DNA of 31,507 bases. Source: Xenorhabdus eapokensis. GTDB taxonomy: Bacteria; Pseudomonadota; Gammaproteobacteria; Enterobacterales; Enterobacteriaceae. Shown piece by piece: positions 1 to 7,467 of the stretch; the first letter of the stretch is position 1, and each line of letters opens with the position of its first letter. The notes beneath the pieces were generated by a model. It did not search any database. It was not told the origin of the DNA and saw only the letters and a list, made by a program, of their open reading frames with translations. Position numbers and translations under genes: made by a program. The stretch spans positions 140,566 to 172,072 of the forward strand of contig NZ_MKGQ01000006.1 of assembly GCF_001908105.1 (NCBI RefSeq), read 5' to 3'.

Positions 1-1
1 C

Positions 2-82
2 ACATTAGGTATTTTTGCCAACTTTAAACAAGGTAAAAAACAACGCGACTGGCTTCAACAAACTCTCGTTATTGGGTGTTAA
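2..82 (+). other. C-terminal tail of an unidentified reading frame abutting ampD
   Basis: From base 2 an open frame runs 26 codons to a TAA at 80-82, ending in residues LQQTLVIGC. It enters from outside the window, so its length and start are unknown. It does not resemble the part of AmpD that should precede the surviving ampD homology, nor NadC or a prepilin, the usual neighbours. It may be the end of an inserted gene or a chance open frame. I do not recognise it. Confidence 0.25.
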
Positions 83-387
83 AGTCGAGCATCGCGTTAC
101 AATATGTTCCTTTCAATAAAAGAGCTTGGCATGCTGGCGTTTCCTGCTACTGTGACCGTGATAAATGTAATGATTTTTCGATAGGTATTGAGCTGGAAGG
201 TACAGATTATGAGGAGTTTACTGAAATTCAGTACACTAAGTTAGCGGAAGTTACTGAGCTACTTATTAGCCAATATCCTGATATTCGTGACAATATGACA
301 GGACACAGTGATATCGCGCCGGGAAGGAAAACTGATCCTGGGCCTTATTTTTATTGGGAACATTACCGTCAATTATTGAAGGAGTGA
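76..387 (+). pseudogene. ampD: 5'-truncated ampD, 1,6-anhydro-MurNAc-L-alanine amidase
   Basis: AmpD is the cytoplasmic zinc amidase that removes the stem peptide from anhydro-muropeptides during cell-wall recycling and so controls ampC induction. The frame can open at a GTG (76), but clear AmpD similarity begins only near residue 9 (QYVPFNKRAWHAG), corresponding to E. coli residue 86 of 183. The rest is well conserved: the active-site Glu in GIELEGTD (residue 39, E. coli Glu116), a zinc His in MTGHSDIAP (77, His154), and Lys85 and Asp87 in RKTDPG (Lys162, Asp164). The first zinc ligand (E. coli His34) and the whole N-terminal half are absent, and upstream bases encode something else in another frame. 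No ribosome site precedes the GTG. The gene is probably inactive unless the missing part lies upstream through a frameshift. ampE follows 5 bases later. Confidence 0.7.
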
Positions 388-392
388 GTTGG

Positions 393-1247
393 ATGACTCT
401 CTTTATTCTATTGTTAATACTGGCATGGGAACGTGTTTTTAAGATGAGGGATCACTGGCAACTGGAACGCTATTTAGCCCCAGGTTTTGCCAAACTCAAA
501 TCGCATTCACTATGGGGTAGTTTGGGCCTGGCCTTTCTGGTTACTTTATTGACCTGGACGCTTGTTGATATTTCTAGCTCAGTTGCCTTTGGTATTCTCG
601 CGATTATATTGGGTATCATAATCAGTCTGTTATGTATTGGCGCAGGCAGATTACGGCATGATTACCGTGGATATCTTCAGGCTGTGCGCCAGGATGATTT
701 TGGACAGCAAAAAAAGTATCTTGCTCGTCTGACGATGATTCAGGGCACATTACCTGACACCACAAAAGAAGAGCGGTTGCGTGAGATACAGAATTCATTG
801 ATTTGGATAAATTTCCGTTATTATCTTGCCCCTATTTTTTGGTTGGTTGTATTGGGTAAATTCGGTCCGGCCGTTTTGATGGGGTATGGTTGCCTCAGAG
901 CTTATCAAGGCTGGTTGGCACAGTATGCAACGGCAGTGCAGAGAGCACAATCTGGCGTTGATGGGATACTGCATTGGCTGGATTGGTTTCCTGCACGTTT
1001 GGCAGGTATTGCCTATGCGTTGTTAGGACATGGAGAGAAAGCCTTACCCGCTTGGATTGCATCACTCACTGATTTTCGGTCATCACAATACAAAGTAGTC
1101 AGTCAATTAGCACAATTCGCATTAAATAAAGAACCCCATCTTAACCCGATAGAAACGCCTGTTGCTGCTGTAACGTTAGCGAAAAAAGTAACTTTTGCTA
1201 TTGTGATTATTGTCGCACTGTTGACGATTTACGGGGCATTAGTTTGA
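393..1247 (+). CDS. ampE: AmpE, inner-membrane regulatory protein
   Basis: This 284-residue protein has exactly the E. coli AmpE length. AmpE is a polytopic inner-membrane protein, encoded after AmpD, that has been linked to beta-lactamase induction signalling; its biochemical role is unclear. Hydrophobic segments lie at the N-terminus (FILLLILAW), near residues 40-85, in the middle (YYLAPIFWLVVLG, then GPAVLMGYGCL), and at the extreme C-terminus (FAIVIIVALLTIYGALV). An upstream in-frame ATG at 354 exists, but the ATG at 393 is preferred because GGAG at 381-384 sits before it and the product then begins MTLFILLL like the family. It is intact although its partner ampD is truncated. In E. coli aroP follows ampE; here pdhR follows directly. 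Confidence 0.95.
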   Translation: MTLFILLLILAWERVFKMRDHWQLERYLAPGFAKLKSHSLWGSLGLAFLVTLLTWTLVDISSSVAFGILAIILGIIISLLCIGAGRLRHDYRGYLQAVRQDDFGQQKKYLARLTMIQGTLPDTTKEERLREIQNSLIWINFRYYLAPIFWLVVLGKFGPAVLMGYGCLRAYQGWLAQYATAVQRAQSGVDGILHWLDWFPARLAGIAYALLGHGEKALPAWIASLTDFRSSQYKVVSQLAQFALNKEPHLNPIETPVAAVTLAKKVTFAIVIIVALLTIYGALV

Positions 1248-1263
1248 TAAACAAGAGAGATAG

Positions 1264-1287
1264 AGGGCTAGGTGCGCCCTTTATTTT
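1264..1287 (+). terminator. Weak rho-independent terminator after ampE
   Basis: AGGGC (1264-1268) pairs with GCCCT (1276-1280) around a 7-base loop, followed by TTATTTTT. The five-pair stem is short, but it lies 16 bases past the ampE stop. Confidence 0.45.
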
Positions 1288-1606
1288 TCTGAGATAACAA
1301 ATTGCTATGGCAACAAGGGCAGCGCTGGGGAATTTTTATCTGTATTAATTACTTTTATTGAATTCTAATTCATATTTTCTGCATAATTTTGGGTTTTTTG
1401 TCTTGCTGTAACGTTTTATTTAGCTCGTCTATGCGTTTTAAAAACGTTAAATTTCCCTAATTTCTCCTATCTTAAAATCCTTTTCGGTTATAATTTTCTA
1501 ATAAAATTTAAAATATTTTGTTAAAATTTGCAGATTTTTATGATTTAACCCAAGGTCTTTATAGACAGCTAGTGAATACTTTGTTACTTTAAGACCCTGT
1601 ATTCTA

Positions 1607-1623
1607 AATTGGTATTACCAATT
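1607..1623. promoter_or_regulatory. PdhR operator
   Basis: AATTGGTATTACCAATT is a perfect 17-base palindrome matching the known PdhR half-sites (TTGGT, then ACCAA). It lies 111 bases before the pdhR start. TATTCT at 1600-1605, just upstream, could be the -10, which would put the operator over the start of transcription as in E. coli. Binding would let PdhR repress its own pdhR-ace transcript until pyruvate releases it. The match is seen; the regulation is known for the family and inferred here. Confidence 0.88.
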
Positions 1624-1733
1624 GACTTTGACCTGTTAACCAGGGTTTAATGACTAAGATTTAGTCAGTGAGACTTAGTTGAGCAAGGCATAGTCCGAAG
1701 CAACATTTACTTATTGAATGGCTTACAGCAGAT

Positions 1734-2498
1734 ATGGCCTATAGCAAGATTCGCCAACCAAAGTTATCAGATGTGATTGAGCAACGTCTTGAACAGCTCA
1801 TTCTCGAAGGCTCGCTACGCCCGGGAGAAAAACTGCTGCCTGAACGTGAGCTGGCAAAGCAGTTTGAAGTATCACGTCCTTCATTGCGCGAAGCCATTCA
1901 AAAATTGGAAGCCAAAGGCTTTCTTTTCCGTCGTCAAGGGGGCGGAACTTTCGTGCAGAACAATCTGTGGCAAAGTTTCAGCGACCCGCTTGCCCAACTT
2001 ATTGCAGAGAATCAAGAATCCCAGTTCGATCTCCTTGAAGCACGTCATGCTTTAGAGGGGATTGCTGCTTATTATGCAGCCCTTAGAGGAACTGATGAGG
2101 ATTTCCAACGCATTGAACAAAGCCATCTTGCCATTCAAGAAGCACAACAAAGCGGTGATGTGAATGTGGAATCTGATGCTGTCTTGCAATACCAACTTGT
2201 TGTCACGGAAGCTGCCCATAATGTGGTATTGCTGCATTTATTGCGCTGTATGATCCCAATGTTAGAACAAAATATCAGGCGCAATTTTGAAGTCATTTAT
2301 ACCCGTAAAGAAATGTTGGCAGCGGTGAGTGACCATAGGGCTGAAATTTTTCGCTCTATCATGGCGCGGGAACCAGAAAAAGCCCGTGAGGCTTCTCATC
2401 GCCATTTGGCCTTTATTGAAGAAGTTTTATTGGATCTGACTCGTGAACGTACTCGTCGTGAGCGTTCATTGAGGCGACTCCAGCAACACCAGGAATAA
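1734..2498 (+). CDS. pdhR: PdhR, pyruvate-responsive repressor (GntR/FadR family)
   Basis: PdhR represses the pyruvate dehydrogenase operon and other respiratory genes and is released by pyruvate. The 254-residue product equals the E. coli length and is collinear with it. The N-terminal winged helix-turn-helix covers about residues 9-77, with the recognition region around [17 protein letters not shown] (39-55) and the wing RRQGGGTFV. The C-terminal FCD ligand domain includes [18 protein letters not shown] and [12 protein letters not shown]. The start is fixed by the [14 protein letters not shown] opening, although the Shine-Dalgarno match before it is poor. A perfect PdhR operator upstream implies autoregulation. 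aceE follows after 239 bases, a spacer carrying strong inverted repeats. Confidence 0.97.
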   Translation: MAYSKIRQPKLSDVIEQRLEQLILEGSLRPGEKLLPERELAKQFEVSRPSLREAIQKLEAKGFLFRRQGGGTFVQNNLWQSFSDPLAQLIAENQESQFDLLEARHALEGIAAYYAALRGTDEDFQRIEQSHLAIQEAQQSGDVNVESDAVLQYQLVVTEAAHNVVLLHLLRCMIPMLEQNIRRNFEVIYTRKEMLAAVSDHRAEIFRSIMAREPEKAREASHRHLAFIEEVLLDLTRERTRRERSLRRLQQHQE

Positions 2499-2558
2499 GA
2501 GCCTGTCCCTTGGGGCGTCATAGACAAATCAAATTCCCGAGTGGGTAGGTTCTAACTT

Positions 2559-2594
2559 AACTGTACAGATCCTGACTGCTGCGTTTGTACAGTT
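2559..2594. repeat. Inverted repeat in the pdhR-aceE spacer
   Basis: AACTGTACA (2559-2567) is the exact reverse complement of TGTACAGTT (2586-2594), 18 bases apart. Each arm contains the palindrome TGTACA, with centres 24 bases apart, so this could be a paired protein-binding site as easily as an RNA hairpin. Function is unknown. Confidence 0.5.
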
Positions 2595-2635
2595 TGTCGA
2601 CTCTTTACCGAGAGTTTTAGCGGCAATATATAGCA

Positions 2636-2696
2636 GGGCCTATCTTCCGGTCATAACAGGCAGTTTCGTCAAAAGGTATGACCAGAAGATAGGCTC
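2636..2696 (+). repeat. Long hairpin in the aceE leader
   Basis: Arm 2636-2655 pairs with arm 2677-2696 over 20 positions, with one G-U pair and one C/A mismatch, around a 21-base loop. It ends 41 bases before the aceE start. No T-tract follows, so it is not a simple terminator. It could be a dispersed palindromic element, an RNA processing or stability structure, or a regulatory leader. Confidence 0.65.
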
Positions 2697-2737
2697 CAAT
2701 AACCATTAGAAAATAGATAACAGATAAGGAATACACC

Positions 2738-5401
2738 ATGTCAGATATTTTGAAAAATGACGTGGATCCGATCGAAACTCGCGATTGGTTACAGGCGATC
2801 GAATCGGTCATCCGTGAAGAAGGTGTTGAGCGTGCTCAGTTCCTGATTGATCAGGTTTTGAACGAAGCTCGTAAAGGTGGCGTTAGCGTTGCTGCTGGTG
2901 CTGCAAGCCGCAATTACATCAACACTATTCCTGTTGAGGATGAGCCAGCTTACCCTGGCAACCTGGATTTAGAGCGTCGTATCCGTTCTGCTATTCGTTG
3001 GAATGCGGTGATGACCGTTCTGCGTGCATCTAAAAAAGATCTGGAGCTGGGTGGTCACATGGCTTCATTCCAGTCTTCCGCTACTGTTTATGAGGTTTGT
3101 TTTAACCATTTCTTCCGTGCTCGTAACGAAAATGATGGCGGTGACTTGGTATACTTCCAGGGTCACATTTCTCCAGGCGTTTACGCACGTGCATTCCTTG
3201 AAGGTCGTCTGACTGAAGAGCAGATGAACAACTTCCGTCAAGAAATTGCAGGTAATGGCCTGTCTTCTTACCCGCATCCAAAACTGATGCCTGACTTCTG
3301 GCAGTTCCCAACTGTTTCAATGGGTCTGGGGCCAATCTCCGCTATTTATCAGGCAAAATTCCTGAAATATCTGGAAAACCGTGGTCTGAAAGATACCTCT
3401 AAACAAACCGTTTATGCTTTCTTGGGCGACGGTGAAATGGATGAGCCAGAATCTAAAGGTGCGATCACTATCGCAACGCGTGAAAAACTGGATAACCTGG
3501 TATTCATCATCAACTGTAACTTGCAGCGTCTGGATGGCCCAGTAACTGGTAACGGCAAAATTGTTAACGAACTGGAAGGTATCTTCGAAGGTGCTGGCTG
3601 GCAGGTACTGAAAGTCCTGTGGGGTGAGCGTTGGGACGCACTGCTGCGTAAAGACACCAGCGGTAAGCTGGTTCAGTTGATGAACGAAACGCTGGACGGC
3701 GACTATCAGACATTCAAGTCCAAAGATGGTGCTTATGTTCGTGAACACTTCTTCGGTCGTTACCCAGAAACTGCTGCATTAGTCAAAGATATGACTGATG
3801 ACGAAATTTGGGCTTTGAACCGTGGTGGTCACGATCCGAAGAAAGTTTACGCTGCACTGAAAAAAGCACAGGGTACTACTGGCAAACCAACTGTAATCTT
3901 GGCTCAGACCATCAAAGGTTACGGTATGGGTGATACCGCTGAAGGTAAGAACATCGCTCACCAGGTTAAGAAAATGAACATGGAAGGTGTTCGTCAATTC
4001 CGCGATCGTTTCAATGTGCCTGTATCTGATGAGCAGATCGAAAACTTGCCATATGTCACTTTCGACAAAGACTCTGAAGAGTCTAAATATCTGCATGAGC
4101 GTCGCAACGCACTGGGTGGTTATGTACCAAGCCGTCGCGTTAATTTCGACGAGAAACTGGAAATTCCAGCACTGGAAGAATTCAGCTCTCTGCTGGAAGA
4201 ACAATCCAAAGAAATTTCTACTACTATCGCTTTCGTTCGTGCACTGAACGTCATGCTGAAGAACAAGTCAATCAAAGATCGTCTGGTTCCAATTATTGCT
4301 GACGAAGCTCGTACTTTCGGTATGGAAGGTTTGTTCCGTCAAATCGGTATCTACAGCCCTAATGGTCAGCAGTATACGCCGCAAGACCGTGAGCAAGTTG
4401 CATACTATAAAGAAGACGCAAAAGGTCAGATCCTGCAAGAAGGTATCAACGAACTGGGTGCTGCTTCATCTTGGCTGGCTGCTGCAACTTCTTACAGCAC
4501 CAACAACTTGCCAATGATCCCATTCTACATCTACTACTCCATGTTCGGATTCCAGCGTATTGGTGATCTGTGCTGGGCAGCGGGTGATCAGCAAGCTCGT
4601 GGCTTCTTGGTTGGTGGTACTTCTGGTCGTACAACGCTGAACGGTGAAGGTTTGCAGCATGAAGATGGTCACAGCCATATTCAGTCTCTGACTATTCCTA
4701 ACTGTATCTCTTACGATCCAGCATTTGCTTTTGAAGTTGCTGTTATCATGCAAGATGGTTTGGAGCGTATGTATGGTGAGAAACAAGAGAACATCTACTA
4801 TTACATCACCACGCTGAACGAAAACTACCACATGCCAGCCATGCCTGAAGGTGTTGAAGAAGGTATCCGTAAAGGTATCTACAAGCTGGAAAGTCTGGAA
4901 GGTGCGAAAGGTCAAGTTCAGTTGCTGGGCTCTGGCTCTATCCTGCGTCATGTTCGTGAAGCCGCGCAGATCCTGTCTGCTGAATACGGCATCGGTTCCG
5001 ATGTGTACAGCGTAACGTCCTTCACTGAACTGGCTCGTGATGGTCAGGATTGTGAGCGTTGGAACATGTTGCACCCATCAGAAGCACCTCGCGTTCCTTA
5101 TATTGCTCAGATCATGAATGAAGCTCCAGCAGTTGCTTCTACTGACTATATGAAACTGTTTGCAGAGCAAGTACGTAGCTTCGTTCCTGCAAGCGACTAT
5201 CGTGTATTGGGCACCGACGGTTTTGGTCGTTCTGACAGCCGTGAAAACCTGCGCCATCACTTTGAAGTTGATGCTTCTTATGTGGTTGTTGCAGCTCTGG
5301 GTGAACTGGCTAAACGTGGCGAAGTTGATGTGAAAGTCGTTGAAGAAGCTATCAAGAAATACAACATCAACCCAGAAAAAGTTAACCCACGTCTGGCATA
5401 A
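2738..5401 (+). CDS. aceE: AceE, pyruvate dehydrogenase E1 component (homodimeric)
   Basis: E1 uses thiamine diphosphate to decarboxylate pyruvate and passes the acetyl group to lipoyl groups of AceF in the cytoplasmic pyruvate dehydrogenase complex. The product is 887 residues, the same as E. coli, and collinear throughout. The thiamine diphosphate/magnesium signature is visible: GDG at residues 230-232 and NCN at 259-261, with the family loop NIAHQVKKM further on. The start is supported by AAGGA (2726-2730) and the opening MSDILKNDVDPIETRDW. aceF begins 13 bases after the stop, so the two are co-transcribed. Codon use is strongly biased toward major codons, fitting high expression; that bias also creates several long shadow frames on the other strand. 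Confidence 0.99.
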   Translation: MSDILKNDVDPIETRDWLQAIESVIREEGVERAQFLIDQVLNEARKGGVSVAAGAASRNYINTIPVEDEPAYPGNLDLERRIRSAIRWNAVMTVLRASKKDLELGGHMASFQSSATVYEVCFNHFFRARNENDGGDLVYFQGHISPGVYARAFLEGRLTEEQMNNFRQEIAGNGLSSYPHPKLMPDFWQFPTVSMGLGPISAIYQAKFLKYLENRGLKDTSKQTVYAFLGDGEMDEPESKGAITIATREKLDNLVFIINCNLQRLDGPVTGNGKIVNELEGIFEGAGWQVLKVLWGERWDALLRKDTSGKLVQLMNETLDGDYQTFKSKDGAYVREHFFGRYPETAALVKDMTDDEIWALNRGGHDPKKVYAALKKAQGTTGKPTVILAQTIKGYGMGDTAEGKNIAHQVKKMNMEGVRQFRDRFNVPVSDEQIENLPYVTFDKDSEESKYLHERRNALGGYVPSRRVNFDEKLEIPALEEFSSLLEEQSKEISTTIAFVRALNVMLKNKSIKDRLVPIIADEARTFGMEGLFRQIGIYSPNGQQYTPQDREQVAYYKEDAKGQILQEGINELGAASSWLAAATSYSTNNLPMIPFYIYYSMFGFQRIGDLCWAAGDQQARGFLVGGTSGRTTLNGEGLQHEDGHSHIQSLTIPNCISYDPAFAFEVAVIMQDGLERMYGEKQENIYYYITTLNENYHMPAMPEGVEEGIRKGIYKLESLEGAKGQVQLLGSGSILRHVREAAQILSAEYGIGSDVYSVTSFTELARDGQDCERWNMLHPSEAPRVPYIAQIMNEAPAVASTDYMKLFAEQVRSFVPASDYRVLGTDGFGRSDSRENLRHHFEVDASYVVVAALGELAKRGEVDVKVVEEAIKKYNINPEKVNPRLA

Positions 5402-5414
5402 GAGGTAAAGATTA

Positions 5415-7265
5415 ATGTCTATCGAAATTAACGTACCTGATATTGGTGCAGATGAAGTTGAAGTGACCGAAATCATGGTAAAAGTGGGTGATACGGTTAC
5501 TGAAGAGCAGTCACTGATCACAGTTGAAGGTGATAAGGCTTCTATGGAAGTCCCTTCGCCACAGGCGGGTGTAGTTAAAGAAATCAAAGTTGCGGTTGGC
5601 GATAAAGTTGAAACCGGCAAATTGATCATGATTTTTGAATCCGCAAACGGTGCAGCAGAAGCTGTACCTGCGCAGCAAGCCGCGCCAGCGCCAGCAGCAG
5701 TAGAAAGCAAAGAAGTGAATGTGCCAGATATCGGTGGTGACGAAGTTGAAGTGACCGAAATCATGGTAAAAGTGGGTGATACGGTTACTGAAGAGCAGTC
5801 ACTGATCACAGTTGAAGGTGACAAGGCGTCAATGGAAGTTCCTGCACCCTTTGCAGGTACTGTGAAAGAGATCAAAATTGCGACTGGCGATAAAGTGAAA
5901 ACCGGTTCTCTGATCATGGTATTTGAAGTGGCAGGTTCTGGCGCCGCTCCTGCAGCAGCACCGGCAGCGGCTCCAGTAGCACCTGCGGCTTCTGCGGTCA
6001 AAGAAGTCAATGTACCAGATATCGGTGGTGACGAAGTTGAAGTGACCGAAATCATGGTAAAAGTAGGTGATTCTATCGCTGAAGAGCAGTCACTGATCAC
6101 GGTTGAAGGTGACAAGGCTTCGATGGAAGTTCCGGCACCTTTTGCTGGTACTGTGAAAGAGATCAAAATCGCGACTGGCGATAAAGTGAAAACCGGTTCT
6201 CTGATTATGGTATTTGAAGTTGCGGGTGCAGCCCCTGTGGCAGCACCAGTGGCGGCTCCGGCTCCTGCGGCTGAACCAGCGAAAGCAGCAGCGCCAGCAG
6301 TAAGCAAACCAGCAGAAGGCAAAAATGAATTTGCTGAAAATGACGCTTACGTTCACGCTACTCCAGTTATTCGTCGTCTGGCACGTGAATTTGGCGTAAA
6401 TCTGGCTAAAGTAAAAGGCACTGGCCGTAAAGGTCGTATCCTGCGTGAAGACGTTCAGGCTTACGTGAAAGATGCGATTAAACGTGCAGAAGCAGCACCT
6501 GCGGCTGCGGGCGGTGGTCTGCCTGGCATGTTGCCTTGGCCGAAAGTTGATTTCAGCAAGTTCGGTGAAATCGAAGAAGTTGAAATGAGCCGCATCCAGA
6601 AAATCTCCGGTGCTAACCTGAGCCGTAACTGGGTCATGATCCCTCACGTTAACCTGTTCGATGAAGCGGATATCACTGAAGTTGAAGAGTTCCGCAAACA
6701 ACAGAACAAAGAAGCTGAGAAGAAACAGCTTGGCGTGAAGATCACTCCGCTGGTATTTGTGATGAAAGCCGCAGCGAAGGCATTGGAAGCCATGCCTCGC
6801 TTTAACAGCTCCATTTCTGAAGACGGTCAGAAGCTGATCCTGAAAAAGTATGTCAACATCGGTATCGCGGTTGACACACCTAACGGCTTGGTTGTGCCTG
6901 TATTCAAGGATGTCAACAAGAAAGGCATCATGGAACTGTCCAGAGAATTGGCTGAAGTTTCTAAGAAAGCACGTGCTGGTAAGCTGACCGCTTCCGACAT
7001 GCAGGGTGGCTGCTTCACTATCTCCAGCTTGGGTGGTATTGGTACTACCGGTTTTGCACCAATTGTGAATGCGCCAGAAGTGGCAATCATGGGTCTGTCT
7101 CGTTCCTCCATGAAACCAGTCTGGAATGGCAAGGAATTCGTTCCCCGTCTGATTCTGCCTATGTCTCTGTCTTTCGACCATCGTGTGATCGACGGAGCAG
7201 ATGGTGCGCGTTTCATCACTTATATTAATCAATTGATGAGCGACATCCGCCGTTTGGTAATGTAA
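5415..7265 (+). CDS. aceF: AceF, dihydrolipoamide acetyltransferase (E2) with three lipoyl domains
   Basis: E2 forms the core of the pyruvate dehydrogenase complex and transfers acetyl from lipoyl arms to CoA. The 616-residue protein (E. coli 630) has three lipoyl domains at about 1-75, 99-173 and 195-270, each with the lipoylation signature GDKASMEVP (lysines 41, 137, 234). Ala/Pro-rich swinging linkers separate them. A peripheral subunit-binding domain follows at about 311-350 ([14 protein letters not shown], then [11 protein letters not shown]), then the catalytic domain ending in [17 protein letters not shown], with active-site His589 and Asp593. The lipoyl repeats are nearly identical in DNA as well as protein. 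It lies directly after aceE. Two stem-loops, neither with a T-tract, separate it from lpd. Confidence 0.99.
   Translation: MSIEINVPDIGADEVEVTEIMVKVGDTVTEEQSLITVEGDKASMEVPSPQAGVVKEIKVAVGDKVETGKLIMIFESANGAAEAVPAQQAAPAPAAVESKEVNVPDIGGDEVEVTEIMVKVGDTVTEEQSLITVEGDKASMEVPAPFAGTVKEIKIATGDKVKTGSLIMVFEVAGSGAAPAAAPAAAPVAPAASAVKEVNVPDIGGDEVEVTEIMVKVGDSIAEEQSLITVEGDKASMEVPAPFAGTVKEIKIATGDKVKTGSLIMVFEVAGAAPVAAPVAAPAPAAEPAKAAAPAVSKPAEGKNEFAENDAYVHATPVIRRLAREFGVNLAKVKGTGRKGRILREDVQAYVKDAIKRAEAAPAAAGGGLPGMLPWPKVDFSKFGEIEEVEMSRIQKISGANLSRNWVMIPHVNLFDEADITEVEEFRKQQNKEAEKKQLGVKITPLVFVMKAAAKALEAMPRFNSSISEDGQKLILKKYVNIGIAVDTPNGLVVPVFKDVNKKGIMELSRELAEVSKKARAGKLTASDMQGGCFTISSLGGIGTTGFAPIVNAPEVAIMGLSRSSMKPVWNGKEFVPRLILPMSLSFDHRVIDGADGARFITYINQLMSDIRRLVM
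5454..5821 (+). repeat. 80-base perfect direct repeat in lipoyl domains 1 and 2 of aceF
   Basis: Bases 5454-5533 and 5742-5821 are identical over 80 positions, including third codon positions. Domain 3 shares further long identical tracts with domain 2 (for example around 5850-5930 and 6140-6220, with only isolated differences). This indicates recent homogenisation or duplication among the lipoyl modules. Confidence 0.85.
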
Positions 7266-7270
7266 TACAA

Positions 7271-7291
7271 AGGCCGGTAAGTAACCGGCCT
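7271..7291 (+). repeat. Stem-loop just after aceF
   Basis: AGGCCGGT (7271-7278) pairs with ACCGGCCT (7284-7291) around the loop AAGTA, starting 6 bases past the aceF stop. No T-run follows, so it may protect the 3' end or only slow polymerase rather than fully terminate. Confidence 0.6.
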
Positions 7292-7303
7292 GATAATTAC
7301 TGC

Positions 7304-7353
7304 CGTGACAGAGATTTTCGCCTTGCATCTGGCAGGTTGGGATTTCTGTCACG
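7304..7353 (+). repeat. Second stem-loop in the aceF-lpd spacer
   Basis: CGTGACAGAGATT (7304-7316) pairs with GATTTCTGTCACG (7341-7353): thirteen pairs, two of them G-U in plus-strand RNA, with a 24-base loop. TTTACA-ATTC-TGTAAA (7374-7389), a possible protein site, follows before lpd. Confidence 0.5.
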
Positions 7354-7467
7354 TTAACGCGCTTTTCAGGTTATTTACAATTCTGTAAACTGCTCGCGGT
7401 GTGTACGTCCCGGTGGAATATGTTTTTTTTTCGTCTGACTCGCCGGACAAACAATTAAGAGGTCATG

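Larger units (their letters stand above)
1248..1733. other. 486-base spacer: ampE end to pdhR control region
   Basis: No gene-like frame is visible. The left part holds the ampE terminator, the middle (about 1340-1560) is strongly AT-rich, and the right part holds the PdhR operator and a short inverted repeat GACTAA-GAT-TTAGTC (1652-1666). E. coli has the amino-acid permease gene aroP here; nothing resembling it remains. Confidence 0.7.

Noticed and set aside
3317..4204. Minus-strand frames of about 140 codons within aceE
   Set aside because: Shadows of a highly biased coding sequence; the plus-strand AceE reading is full length and conserved.
5078..7352. Two long minus-strand open frames (5078-6322 and 6090-7352) of over 400 codons
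   Set aside because: They lie antisense to aceF. Their repetitive translation only mirrors the lipoyl-domain repeats and biased codon use; there is no ribosome site or family resemblance.
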